Shown here piece after piece: positions 51,827 through 60,602 of a DNA stretch of 64,000 bases. The stretch comes from Alphaproteobacteria bacterium (GTDB lineage: Bacteria; Pseudomonadota; Alphaproteobacteria; CACIAM-22H2). The first letter of the stretch is position 1. Each line of letters starts with the position of its first letter. The stretch is taken from contig JAEULA010000114.1 of assembly GCA_016793165.1 (NCBI GenBank), forward strand, positions 1-64,000, written 5' to 3'. The notes under the pieces were generated by a model. It made no database searches and was not told where the DNA came from. It saw only the letters and a program-made list of their open reading frames with translations. The position numbers and the translations under genes were made by a program.

Positions 51827-52864
51827 ATGAAGACCACGACACGATGGAATCGCCGACGGATCCTGGCGGCCGGCGCCGCCACCGGCCTCGCCGCCGGGCT
51901 CGGCGCACCGGCGATCGGGCAGGGGCGGCCGCGCATCGTCGTGCAGACCTTCGGCGGCCTGTTCGAGAAGACGATCCGCGAGAACGTGCTGGCGGATTTC
52001 GAGAAGGACCACGGCATCGACGTGACGCTGGCGATCGAGGACGACACGACACTGCTGCCCAAGCTCCGTGCGGCGCGCACTCGGGCCCCGTTCGACGTCT
52101 GCACGGTCGACAACAACATCGCCATTCTCGGCGCCGAGATGGGGTTGTGGGCGCCTGACCAGTCGGCGCAGATGCCGAACGCGGCCGACATCTACAAGAC
52201 GTCGAAGCCGCCGATGACCGCGAACTACGGCTGCATCGTCTACGAGTACGCGCTCGTCTACAGCCCCAAGAAGCTGCCGAACCCGACGTCATGGGGCGAT
52301 CTGTGGCAGGACGGCATCGTCGCGGGCGTTCCCCACATCACGCAGTCCTACGGCCTGACCTTCCTCTACATCGCGTCGATCCTGAACGGCGGCAGCGGGA
52401 AGAACCTCGATCCCGGATTCGCGGCGATCAAGCGGCTGAAGAAGTTCAAGGTCTACAAGAACGTCAGCGAGGGACTTTCCCTGTTCCAGCAGGGCGAGAT
52501 CGATGCCGCGCTGTACTACGGCCATCGCGGGCAGCAGATGATCGACATGGGCGTGCCGGTGCTGAAGACGCGCCCGAAGGAAGGCACCTGGGGCCAGCGC
52601 ACGGGCATGCAGATCCCCAAGAACACCGCCAATCTCGACGCCGCCCGCCTGTGGGTCAACACCACGCTCGGCGTTCCCTACCAGACCGCTTTCGCAAAGA
52701 ACCTCTACAGCCCGACCAACCGCAAGGTCGTGCTGCCGCCGGAGCTCGCGGCGAAGCACGTCTACGGCGAGGCGCATGTCGACTCGATCCGCGAGGTGCC
52801 GTGGGACGACCTGCTGCCGCAGCGCGACGCGCTGCTCGAGCGCTGGACGCGCGAGATCGGCTGA
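51827..52864 (+). CDS. Spermidine/putrescine-type ABC transporter substrate-binding protein (PotD-like)
   Basis: 345 aa. The N-terminus MKTTTRWNRRRILAAGAATG, with twin arginines and a hydrophobic stretch ending ...GAPAIGQG, looks like a Tat signal peptide. The mature domain is SBP_bac_6/8-like: IVVQTFGGLFEKTIRENVLA, LPNPTSWGDLWQDGIVAGVP and YLAPTNRKVVLPPELAAKHV-type C-terminal region. It binds the ligand for the PotABC-like subunits in the same operon. Ligand unknown; amines, amino acids and small organic acids are all known in this family. The second decarboxylase gene follows after 16 bp. Confidence 0.9.
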   Translation: MKTTTRWNRRRILAAGAATGLAAGLGAPAIGQGRPRIVVQTFGGLFEKTIRENVLADFEKDHGIDVTLAIEDDTTLLPKLRAARTRAPFDVCTVDNNIAILGAEMGLWAPDQSAQMPNAADIYKTSKPPMTANYGCIVYEYALVYSPKKLPNPTSWGDLWQDGIVAGVPHITQSYGLTFLYIASILNGGSGKNLDPGFAAIKRLKKFKVYKNVSEGLSLFQQGEIDAALYYGHRGQQMIDMGVPVLKTRPKEGTWGQRTGMQIPKNTANLDAARLWVNTTLGVPYQTAFAKNLYSPTNRKVVLPPELAAKHVYGEAHVDSIREVPWDDLLPQRDALLERWTREIG

Positions 52865-52880
52865 CGACGGGGCGCTCGCC

Positions 52881-54338
52881 ATGCGGAACCAGTCACGGCC
52901 TGCGACCGGAGCCGAACTGCTGGGGCAGATCCGCATGGCGAGCGACCGGCTCGCCGTCGACGCCGCCGGCGTCCTGACGGTCGACGGGACGGCCGTGCAC
53001 GTCCTCGTCGGGCGGTTCGGCTCGCCCCTGCACGTCGTCGTCGAGGCAACGCTGCGCGAGAACTATCGCCGCATCCGCCGCGCCTTCACCGCCTGCTGGC
53101 CCTCGCCGGTCAACGTCATGTACGCGATCAAGTGCAACAACAACCTCGCCATCCGCGCCGTGATGACGAGCGAGGGCGCCGGCGGCGACTGCTTCGGCCT
53201 GGGCGAGCTCTATGCCACGCTGGCTGGCGGCGCGGACCCGCGCCTGCTGGTGATGAACGGCAGCAACAAGAGCCTCGACGAGGTCGCGGCGGCGGTGGCG
53301 CTGGGCGTCACGATCAATGTCGACTCGGTCGACGAGATCGACTTCCTGCGCGAGGCCGTCCGACGCACCGGCAGGCGCGCGACGGTGAATCTCCGACTCA
53401 AGATCATGCCCGACGATCTCGAGGCCGCCCTGCTCGACGCCTATCGTACGCCCGAAGGGGCCGCCGAGAACGTGCGCCGGACCAAATGGGGTTTCACGAC
53501 CGAGGCGGCTGCGCCGCTGGTCGCGGCGCTGCGCGCGATCGAGGGCGTCACGCTCGAGGGCTACAGCGCGCATGTCGGCCATCTTTCCACGAAGCCGGCG
53601 GCCTTCGCGTCGGTGAGCGCGGGGCTGGGCCGCGCCGTACGCGTCCTGGAGCAGGCCACGGGATTCTCGCCGGCGAGCCTCGACATCGGCGGCGGCTGGG
53701 CGCAGACGCGCGAGCCCTCCGCACGCGCATTCGCGATCAACGCGTTCACGATCGAGGATTACGCGCGCGCCGCGACCGATGCGCTGAAGCAGGCGCTCGG
53801 CCGCACGCAGGACCTGCCGGCCCTGTCGCTGGAGCCCGGGCGGTACATCACCAGCAACGCCCAGCTCCTGCTGGCGAGCGTGGGCGCGCTCAAGCGCGAT
53901 GCGGGCCTCGCCTGGGCGCATGTCGATGCGAGCACCAACGACCTGCCGCGCATCGAATCCGGGCGGCACTGGTACCAGATCCTGCCCGCGACGCGGATGC
54001 ACGCCCCGCTCGACGAGACGATAGAGGTCGTCGGCAGCACCTGCTTCAAGTCCGTCCTCGGCGCGGCGCGGCGCATGCCGGCGCTGGCGCGCGGCGATAT
54101 CGTCGCCATTCTCGACACCGGCATGTACGCCGAGGTCTTCGGCAACCAGTTCAACGGAATCCCGCGACCGGCGACGGTGCTGCTCGGCGACGGCGGAGCC
54201 GAGGTGATCAAGCGCCGCGAGACGATCGCCGACGTCTTCGCGGCCCATCGGGTGCCCGAGCGCCTCGCCGCGCAGGCGCCGCGCCAGGCGGGCAGCGACG
54301 CCGTGCTGCGCTGGGCTGCGCAGGGCTTCGACGCCTGA
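52881..54338 (+). CDS. PLP-dependent fold-III decarboxylase, DAPDC/ODC-like (paralogue 2)
   Basis: 485 aa, clear paralogue of the gene at 47646: shared FGSPLxVVVExTLRENYRRI, NVMYAIKxNN (Lys84), GDCFGLGEL, VMNGSNKS, DIGGGWA (GGG 270-272) and LEPGRY (318-321). The C-terminal cysteine is Cys388 in VGSTCFKS; Tyr416 in LDTGMYAEVF is kept and Phe424 replaces the usual tyrosine of the YN pair. The acidic residue after the cysteine is again missing. It is the last gene of the operon. The two paralogues may form a heterodimer, since fold-III decarboxylases build active sites at a dimer interface, or may act on two substrates. Confidence 0.88.
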   Translation: MRNQSRPATGAELLGQIRMASDRLAVDAAGVLTVDGTAVHVLVGRFGSPLHVVVEATLRENYRRIRRAFTACWPSPVNVMYAIKCNNNLAIRAVMTSEGAGGDCFGLGELYATLAGGADPRLLVMNGSNKSLDEVAAAVALGVTINVDSVDEIDFLREAVRRTGRRATVNLRLKIMPDDLEAALLDAYRTPEGAAENVRRTKWGFTTEAAAPLVAALRAIEGVTLEGYSAHVGHLSTKPAAFASVSAGLGRAVRVLEQATGFSPASLDIGGGWAQTREPSARAFAINAFTIEDYARAATDALKQALGRTQDLPALSLEPGRYITSNAQLLLASVGALKRDAGLAWAHVDASTNDLPRIESGRHWYQILPATRMHAPLDETIEVVGSTCFKSVLGAARRMPALARGDIVAILDTGMYAEVFGNQFNGIPRPATVLLGDGGAEVIKRRETIADVFAAHRVPERLAAQAPRQAGSDAVLRWAAQGFDA

Positions 54339-54407
54339 CGCGTGTCCGGGGCGGGCGGGCCGGCCGCCGTCGGTCGCATGCTCGCGGCAGCTCCCGCGCC
54401 GCCAGGA

Positions 54408-55256
54408 TCAGGCCTCGCCGAGGAAGGCGCCGTAGGCGCGGCTCGCCTCGGCAAGGCCGGCCGGCGTCTCGAGTTCCCGCAGCAGGACGCGCCGGGAGGA
54501 CTTCACCAGGGCGTGCATCTCGTCGAGATAGCGATGCAGCGCGTCGCTCTCGGCCGAGGCGACGAGCGTCGGCACCGCGAGGCGCGCCAGGCGCTCGCGC
54601 TTGGGGTAGCGCGCCGCCGCCTTGTACGAGCGGTGATAGGTCGTCAGCGCCTTCAGGACCTCGACGACCTCGTCGTGCAGCGCAGCCGCCTCCGGAAGTC
54701 CGCGGGCGAGGCGCGCCTCCGCCGTCCGCTCGTACCAGGGCCAGAAGAGATGCTGGTCGCGCACGTAGTTCCATGCCCAGTGGAACTGGGTGCCGATCAG
54801 GTCGGGAGCCACGTCGGGCGCATTGCGCTCCAGGTGCACGGCCTGCCGCGAGGCGTCCCACAGCCCCATGCTCTCGAGGATCAGATGGGAGATGCGCTCG
54901 GGCGCGATCAGCGCGGCTTCGGTCGCGATGCTGGCGCCCGTATGCGTGCCGTAGAGATCGAACCGGTCGAGACCGAGCGCCGTCGCGGCGTCCAGCGTCG
55001 CGCGGGCGAAATCGGGGATCTCCGGTGCCGGCGCCGCGAGCGCCGAGGAGTCGCCGTTGCCGCGCGTATCGAGCGCGATGACGCGGCGCTGCGGCGCCAG
55101 GGCGCGCATCAGCGGGCGCAGCATCCGCGCCGATCCCGGCGATGCATGCAGCATCAGGAGCGGCCGACCGTCCGCGCGTCCCGCTTCCCAGTAGTGCACC
55201 TGGCCGTCGGCGACATCGACGAAGCGGCGACGCGGTTCGCTGATCGGCGGGATCAT
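54408..55256 (-). CDS. Alpha/beta-hydrolase-fold protein without the catalytic serine
   Basis: 282 aa. Fold landmarks are VHYWEAGRADGRPLLMLHAS, VIALDTRGNGDSS and the elbow DLYGTHTGASIATEAALIAP. The elbow reads G103-T-H-T-G107, so His105 stands where the nucleophilic Ser/Asp/Cys should be, and no histidine is found in the C-terminal segment (ELETPAGLAEASRAYGAFLG) where the catalytic base normally lies. The protein is otherwise full length and intact, so it is either a non-hydrolytic member, such as a binding or lyase-type protein, or uses different residues. It follows HyuB on the same strand after 46 bp. Confidence 0.82.
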   Translation of the reverse strand: MIPPISEPRRRFVDVADGQVHYWEAGRADGRPLLMLHASPGSARMLRPLMRALAPQRRVIALDTRGNGDSSALAAPAPEIPDFARATLDAATALGLDRFDLYGTHTGASIATEAALIAPERISHLILESMGLWDASRQAVHLERNAPDVAPDLIGTQFHWAWNYVRDQHLFWPWYERTAEARLARGLPEAAALHDEVVEVLKALTTYHRSYKAAARYPKRERLARLAVPTLVASAESDALHRYLDEMHALVKSSRRVLLRELETPAGLAEASRAYGAFLGEA

Positions 55257-55302
55257 CGGCGGCCGCCCGGCGGCCCGCGCCGCGGGCTGCGTGCGCCGGG
55301 CT

Positions 55303-57282
55303 TCATTCCGCGGCGGCCGTCAGCGGCCGCAGCAGATCGGCGACGGCGTGCCGGACCGCCGCCGGATCGATCGTGGCGGTGCCGGCATTCAGGCGCTGCT
55401 TGGCGGTCGCCAGGAGATAGGGCCGCAGCCCGGCCGGCGCGGCGAGCACCGCGTCGGCGAGCGCCGCACTCGCGGCATTCGGCCAGCGCCGTTCGTGCGC
55501 CTCGCGCTCGGGGCCGAAGGCGAAGGCGGCGGTGGCGCGCGCCGTGGCGGCCATGCGCGCGCGCTCGGCGCGCGTCGCGGCCTCGTCGACGCGGCCGTCG
55601 CGGATCACGACTCCGTAGGCCGAGCGCGCGAGCGCCGCGGACAGGAGCTCGTCGAGGACGTCGCGCAGCACGGCCGCCGGATCGCGCTTGAGCGGATCGC
55701 CGAAGCCGCCGCCCGACGGCGAGTTCATGCGCAGGACGTCGCCCTGCTTCATGGTCAGGACGCGGATGCGCCCGAGCTCCTCGCGCGCATTCTTGCTCTC
55801 GGGATTCAGCCATGTCGTGCCGTTGCGCCCGCAGCTGCCGCCCTGGGCGCCCCAGGGCTGGAAGCGGAAGCGATCCAGGCCGCGCACGGTGATGGTGAGC
55901 TCGACCGCGCGGTTCTCCAGTTCGATGCAGATCGCCGCGCCGCCGCGATGGCGGCCATGGCCGAAGCTGTCGGACTCGAGCGCATGCCGGCGCACGACCA
56001 GCGGCACCTCGGCCTCGACGGCTTCGATCGGCGTGCTCTTGAGGTAGCCGATCATCGCGTCGGTGGCGTCGACGCCGTCCTTGACCGTCCGTCCGCCGGA
56101 GCCGCCGCAGAACGGCTCGACGACGGAGACGCGCCGCTTGGCCGTGGCCGGATCCTGCCACGCCGCGGCGATGATCCCGGCCTGCCCGGCCCCGCAGGCC
56201 ACGAGGCCGCCCGGGATCGCCTGGGCGAGGCATCCCAGGACGACGTCGTAGACGCGCATCACGGCCACCCAGCGGTTGCCCATGGCCGCAGGAAAGGCGG
56301 CGTTCATCACCGTTCCCAGCGGCGCATGCGTCCGGATCGGCCGCTGCATGCCGCCGTTGATCGGGATCGTCGGCTCGACCGTCTGCATGTAGTTCGTCAG
56401 CGCCAGCGCCAGGAACGGGTGCGACTTGCCGGTGGTGACGAAGTTGAACGAGGCCTGGGCCTGCGGGTCGCTGCCGCTGAAGTCGACCTCGGCCTCGTCG
56501 CCGCGGATCGTCAGCTTGCCCTGGAGATAGACGACCTCGCCCGGCGCCATGCCCTCGAGATAGTCGGAGAAGGTGTAGACGCCGTCTTTCAGGCTCGCGA
56601 TCACGCCGCGCGCCTTCATCTCGGCGTAGTCCATGACGTCCTTGACCGACTCCTTGAAGACGTCGACGCCGACGCGGTCGCACAGCTCCTGGATGCGCCG
56701 GTCCAGCAGCTTCATCGCCGCGATCATCGCGCTCAGGTCGCCCCAGATCTCCTCGCCGATGCGCGAGTTGTCCATCAGCATCTCGACGAGCTCGCGGTGC
56801 ACCTCGCCGCGGCGGTAGAGCTTCATCGGCCGCAGCCGGAAGCCCTCCTGGAAGATCTCGGTGTTCGACGGCGAGATGCTGCCCGGCACCGCGCCGCCGA
56901 TGTCCGAGGCGTGGATGAACGACCACGCGAAGCACAGCAGCGTGCCGTCGCGGAAGATCGGACGCACCATGTGGATGTCCATGGAATGCGTCACGAGCCC
57001 GCCGGTCGAGAACGGGTCGTTGGAGATGATGACGTCGCCCGGTTCGAGCCGGGCCATGCCGATCGCGTCGACCATCGGCCGGACGGTATGGCCGACGCCC
57101 GAGGTGACACCGGTCTGGATCGGGCATGCGAAGAACTCGCCGTCGAGCGTGGCGAGCGAGACGCGGAAATCCTGCGTCTGCTTGACGAAGGTCGTGTGCG
57201 CCGTGCGGTAGGCGACGACCGCGGCTTCCTCGACGATCGAGGAGAGGCGGTTCTTCATGACTTCGGTGCGGACCGGGTCCAT
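55303..57282 (-). CDS. hyuB: Hydantoinase B/oxoprolinase family protein (HyuB)
   Basis: 659 aa. Diagnostic segments are NRLSSIVEEAAVVAYRTAHT, SNDPFSTGGLVTHSMDIHMV, RPIFRDGTLLCFAWSFIHAS, GGMQRPIRTHAPLGTVMNAA and RMNSPSGGGFGDPLKRDP. It pairs with HyuA in ATP-dependent hydrolysis of cyclic amides (5-oxoproline, N-methylhydantoin) or in acetone/acetophenone carboxylase-type enzymes; which one cannot be told here. ATG 57282 lies one base beyond the HyuA stop, so the two are coupled. No carboxylase gamma subunit gene is present, which favours the hydantoinase/oxoprolinase role. Confidence 0.93.
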   Translation of the reverse strand: MDPVRTEVMKNRLSSIVEEAAVVAYRTAHTTFVKQTQDFRVSLATLDGEFFACPIQTGVTSGVGHTVRPMVDAIGMARLEPGDVIISNDPFSTGGLVTHSMDIHMVRPIFRDGTLLCFAWSFIHASDIGGAVPGSISPSNTEIFQEGFRLRPMKLYRRGEVHRELVEMLMDNSRIGEEIWGDLSAMIAAMKLLDRRIQELCDRVGVDVFKESVKDVMDYAEMKARGVIASLKDGVYTFSDYLEGMAPGEVVYLQGKLTIRGDEAEVDFSGSDPQAQASFNFVTTGKSHPFLALALTNYMQTVEPTIPINGGMQRPIRTHAPLGTVMNAAFPAAMGNRWVAVMRVYDVVLGCLAQAIPGGLVACGAGQAGIIAAAWQDPATAKRRVSVVEPFCGGSGGRTVKDGVDATDAMIGYLKSTPIEAVEAEVPLVVRRHALESDSFGHGRHRGGAAICIELENRAVELTITVRGLDRFRFQPWGAQGGSCGRNGTTWLNPESKNAREELGRIRVLTMKQGDVLRMNSPSGGGFGDPLKRDPAAVLRDVLDELLSAALARSAYGVVIRDGRVDEAATRAERARMAATARATAAFAFGPEREAHERRWPNAASAALADAVLAAPAGLRPYLLATAKQRLNAGTATIDPAAVRHAVADLLRPLTAAAE

Positions 57283-57283
57283 C

Positions 57284-59338
57284 TCAGCTCTCCTTGACCA
57301 TCACGAGGTCGCCGTAGGGGCCGACCGAGGCGGTGAAGCCCGGCGGCACGAGGATCGTCGCGTTGTCCTGCTCGATGATCGCGAGCCCGGCGGCGCGCCA
57401 TCCCACCGGCAGCGAGTCGCGCGCGTAGATCGCGGTGCGATCGTGCCAGCGCCCGTCGTAACGCACGCGGCGATGACGCAGCGGCGCCGGCGCGGGCCCG
57501 TCGCCGCCGCCGCGCACCGGCTCGGCGCCGGGCTTTGGCAGCGCCGCGGCGAGGCGCAGGCGCAGCTCGTTGAAGGCGACGGCGCCGTCGGGGTCGTTGT
57601 GGCCGAACAGGCGCATGTGCTCGGCATGGAAGGCCGTGGCGTAGTCGGCCATCGGCCCGCGGGCCGCGACCGCGCGGCTCACGTCGGTGGACACCGTGAA
57701 GGACTGGGCCGTGTAGCGCATGTCGGCGATGGCCTGGTGCGCGACGCCGGTGAGGCTGCTCCGCTCGACCTGCTTGTCGAGCCACGCCTCGGCGCGAGCG
57801 CGCAGCTCGTCGAAGCGCCGCGCGATCGCCGGGGCGTCGATCGGCTTGCCCTGCACGGTTTCGACCGTGTCCTGGACGAGGTCGGAGACGAGGCAGCCAT
57901 AGGCGCAGAACACCGAGGGCCAGCGCGGCACCACGATGCGACGGATGCCGACCTCGTCGGCCAGCAGCGGACCATGGATGCCGCCCGCGCCGCCGAAGAT
58001 CATCAGCGTCAGCTCCGACGGCTCGACGCCGAGGCGCGCGAGGAAGGGCAGCACCTTGGAGAGCATGTTGGAGCTGGCGATCGCCAGGCAGCTCTCGGCG
58101 GCCGCGACGGGATCCGACTTCAGACGCTCGGCGATCGGCTGCAGGGCGGCCTGCGCGCGCTCGAGGCTGAGCGGCAGCCGCCCGCCGAGCAGGCCCTCGG
58201 TGCCGAGATAGCCGCACAGCAGGTAGGCGTCCGAGAGCGTCGCCTCGGTGCCGCCGCGGCCGTAGCAGGCCGGCCCCGGATTGGCGCCCGCGCTCTGCGG
58301 CCCGACCTTGAGCACCGGGCCGTCGAGCCAGGCGATCGAGCCGCCGCCGGCACCGATCGCCTCGATCGCGGTGACCGGCATCATCAACGGGAAGTCGCCG
58401 ACCGCGGCCTGGGCCGAGACCATCGACTCGCCGTTGCGGATCAGCGACATGTCCGTGCTCGTGCCGCCCATGTCCATGGTCAGGAGCGCGTCGATGCCGA
58501 GCAGCGATCCCAGCGTCTTGCCGGCCGTGACGCCCGCGGCCGGACCCGAGAGCAGCGTGTGCACCGGATAGTTGCGCGCCTCGCTCGCCGCCATCACGCC
58601 GCCGTTCGAGCGCGTGATGAACAGACGCCCGCGCTTCAGGCGCCCGGCGAGGTAGCGCTCGATCTCGCCGATGTAGTCGCCCATCTTCCGCCGCACGAAG
58701 GCGTTGAGCAGCGTGACGACGGCGCGCTCGTACTCGGATTGCTGCGGCCACACGTCGTGCGACATGACGACGTCCATGCCGGGGAGCACTTCGCGGATCG
58801 CCGCCGCCGCGGCGAGTTCGTGCGCCGGGTTGCGGTAGCTGTGGAGGAAGCACACGGCGATCGCGTCGACCTCGGCCTGGGCGGCGGCGCGCGCGGCGAC
58901 GCGGACGGATTCGAGGTCGATCGGCGTGTCGATCGCGCCGTCGGCGAGCGTGCGCTCCGCGATCTCGTGCACGCGCTCGCGCGGGATCAGCGGCACCACG
59001 CGCTGGTTGAAGAGGTCGACGGCCTTGTCCAGGCGCAGCCGCGCGATGCCGAGGATGTCGCGGAAGCCGGCGGTCGTGAGCAGCGCCAGCCGGCTGCCGG
59101 TGCGCTCGATCACCGTATTGGTCCCGACCGTCGTCCCGTGCACCACGATCACCGGCACCGAATCGTCGATCGCGTAGGCCCCGATCAGGTGCTCGAGCCC
59201 CTCGATCACGCCGAGGGCGTAGCGCGGCGGCGTCGACGGGACCTTGTACGTGCCGAGCGCCGTGTAGCCGGCGGCGTCGCCGCGCCAGATGGCGAAGTCC
59301 GTGAAGGTTCCGCCGATGTCGATGCCGATCCGGATCAT
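57284..59338 (-). CDS. hyuA: Hydantoinase/oxoprolinase family protein (HyuA)
   Basis: 684 aa. The N-terminus IRIGIDIGGTFTDFAIWRGD is the ASKHA-type phosphate loop. Further landmarks are VIVVHGTTVGTNTVIERTGS, LLTTAGFRDILGIARL, SNGGVMAASEARNYPVHTLL, SGPAAGVTAGKTLG, MDMGGTSTDMSLI and FGGAGGIHGPLLADEVG. It forms a complex with HyuB and supplies the ATP site. The gene is the first of the minus-strand unit and is divergent from the second Pot-type operon, with a 9-bp palindrome (59357-59379) between them. Confidence 0.94.
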   Translation of the reverse strand: MIRIGIDIGGTFTDFAIWRGDAAGYTALGTYKVPSTPPRYALGVIEGLEHLIGAYAIDDSVPVIVVHGTTVGTNTVIERTGSRLALLTTAGFRDILGIARLRLDKAVDLFNQRVVPLIPRERVHEIAERTLADGAIDTPIDLESVRVAARAAAQAEVDAIAVCFLHSYRNPAHELAAAAAIREVLPGMDVVMSHDVWPQQSEYERAVVTLLNAFVRRKMGDYIGEIERYLAGRLKRGRLFITRSNGGVMAASEARNYPVHTLLSGPAAGVTAGKTLGSLLGIDALLTMDMGGTSTDMSLIRNGESMVSAQAAVGDFPLMMPVTAIEAIGAGGGSIAWLDGPVLKVGPQSAGANPGPACYGRGGTEATLSDAYLLCGYLGTEGLLGGRLPLSLERAQAALQPIAERLKSDPVAAAESCLAIASSNMLSKVLPFLARLGVEPSELTLMIFGGAGGIHGPLLADEVGIRRIVVPRWPSVFCAYGCLVSDLVQDTVETVQGKPIDAPAIARRFDELRARAEAWLDKQVERSSLTGVAHQAIADMRYTAQSFTVSTDVSRAVAARGPMADYATAFHAEHMRLFGHNDPDGAVAFNELRLRLAAALPKPGAEPVRGGGDGPAPAPLRHRRVRYDGRWHDRTAIYARDSLPVGWRAAGLAIIEQDNATILVPPGFTASVGPYGDLVMVKES

Positions 59339-59356
59339 GCGTGCAAAGTCCCCCTC

Positions 59357-59379
59357 GCCCGTGCGCTCATCGCACGGGC
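59357..59379. promoter_or_regulatory. 9-bp perfect inverted repeat in the divergent hyuA/SBP promoter region
   Basis: GCCCGTGCG (59357-59365) and CGCACGGGC (59371-59379) flank CTCAT. It lies 19 bases upstream of hyuA and 131 bases upstream of the binding-protein gene. It may be an operator shared by the divergent operons or a leader hairpin on the hyuA transcript; no regulator gene is adjacent. Confidence 0.5.
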
Positions 59380-59509
59380 CCCGGCGTCATTGTGCGGAGC
59401 TTGTCGGATCGCATTCAAGGCTCGGTTGCGGCCGCCCCCGCGTCGGCCTTGTTCCGACCGGTCGCCGATGCCACGATCGGTGCGTCACAGGTCTGACCGG
59501 GGGGTAGCC

Positions 59510-60589
59510 ATGGCGAATGCATCGAGGAACGCATTGGGTCGGCGGCGGGTCCTGCGCGGGACGCTGGCGACGGGAACGGCCGTGCTGGCCGCGCCGATGA
59601 TCGCGCGCGCGGCCGCGAAGGAGATCCGGATCCTGTTTCCGGGCGGCACGTGGAAGGACTTCTTCGCGCAGGTCTTCGCCGATCCCTTCGCGAAGCAGAA
59701 GGGCGTCGAGTTCGTCTATCGCCTCGGCCTCAGCCACGAGCCGATGGTCCTGGCGCAGCGTCGCAACCCGCAATGGGACATCATCCACCAGTCGCAGTCG
59801 CGCTCGACCTGGCTCGGCGCCCAGGGCCTGCTGCGCGAGTGGAGCAAGGACCGCATTCCGAACACGGCGAAGGTCCATCCGTCCTTCGTCTACGACTACA
59901 ATGTCGGCAAGGTGCACACGCCCTACGGCATCTGCGTGAACACCAAGCGGATCAAGAAGCCGATCACGTCCTGGCTCGACCTCTGGGATCCGGAGTTCAA
60001 GGGCAAGGTCGGCTTCCCGGCCTGGCCGTGGATGGGCGAGGAGGTCTTCCACGCGCTGAACACGCTGCTCGGCGGCACCGCCGAGAACATCGACGCCGGC
60101 GTGGCGAAGGTGAAGGAGATGTTCCGCGCCAACCAGGCCAAGGTGATCAACAACGTCGAGCACACGCGCCAGCTGCTCGTCGCCGAGGAGGTCTGGATCT
60201 GCCCGTATTTCGGCGCGCGCACCGAGCAGGCGGCCGCCGCGGGTGCGCCGGTCGAGTTCGTGATGCCGAAGGAGGGCGGCCTGAGCTGGATCTGGAACAC
60301 GCCGATCATCGCCAACCGGCCGCAGGACAGCATCGCCCTGGCCGAGGAGTTCCTGAACACCACCCTCGACGCGGAGAAGCAGCTCGCGTTCTCGAAGCTG
60401 ACGCTCTATCCGCCGACCAACATCGAGGCGATGAAGAACCTGCCGGCCGACATGGCCAAGCTGCGCATCCCGATGGAGGAGGTCGACCGCATTGGCAAAC
60501 TGCAGCGCCAGACCGACTATCTCGCGCTGTTCTCCTACCGCGACCAGCACGTCGAGCGCTTCAACAAGGAGGTCATCGGCGGCGGCTGA
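59510..60589 (+). CDS. Spermidine/putrescine-type ABC transporter substrate-binding protein (PotD-like)
   Basis: 359 aa. The N-terminus NALGRRRVLRGTLATGTAVL then AAPMIARAAAKE has a twin-arginine motif and a hydrophobic core, so Tat export is likely. The mature domain is PotD/SBP_bac_8-like (YGICVNTKRIKKPITSWLDL, WDPEFKGKVGFPAWPWMGEE, WIWNTPIIANRPQDSIALAE). It is the first gene of the second complete Pot-type transporter. A strong stem-loop (60603-60639) separates it from the ATPase gene. Divergent HyuAB suggests a cyclic amide or related compound as ligand, by inference. Confidence 0.9.
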   Translation: MANASRNALGRRRVLRGTLATGTAVLAAPMIARAAAKEIRILFPGGTWKDFFAQVFADPFAKQKGVEFVYRLGLSHEPMVLAQRRNPQWDIIHQSQSRSTWLGAQGLLREWSKDRIPNTAKVHPSFVYDYNVGKVHTPYGICVNTKRIKKPITSWLDLWDPEFKGKVGFPAWPWMGEEVFHALNTLLGGTAENIDAGVAKVKEMFRANQAKVINNVEHTRQLLVAEEVWICPYFGARTEQAAAAGAPVEFVMPKEGGLSWIWNTPIIANRPQDSIALAEEFLNTTLDAEKQLAFSKLTLYPPTNIEAMKNLPADMAKLRIPMEEVDRIGKLQRQTDYLALFSYRDQHVERFNKEVIGGG

Positions 60590-60602
60590 TGACACGGCCG
60601 AC

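Noticed and set aside
55303-59338. Acetone/acetophenone carboxylase instead of hydantoinase
   Set aside because: A and B subunit families overlap, but no gamma-type subunit gene is adjacent, so HyuAB/oxoprolinase is the simpler call.
57257-60589. 1110-codon plus-strand frame running into the binding-protein gene
   Set aside because: Everything before ATG 59510 is antisense to hyuA; the real protein begins with the twin-arginine signal peptide.
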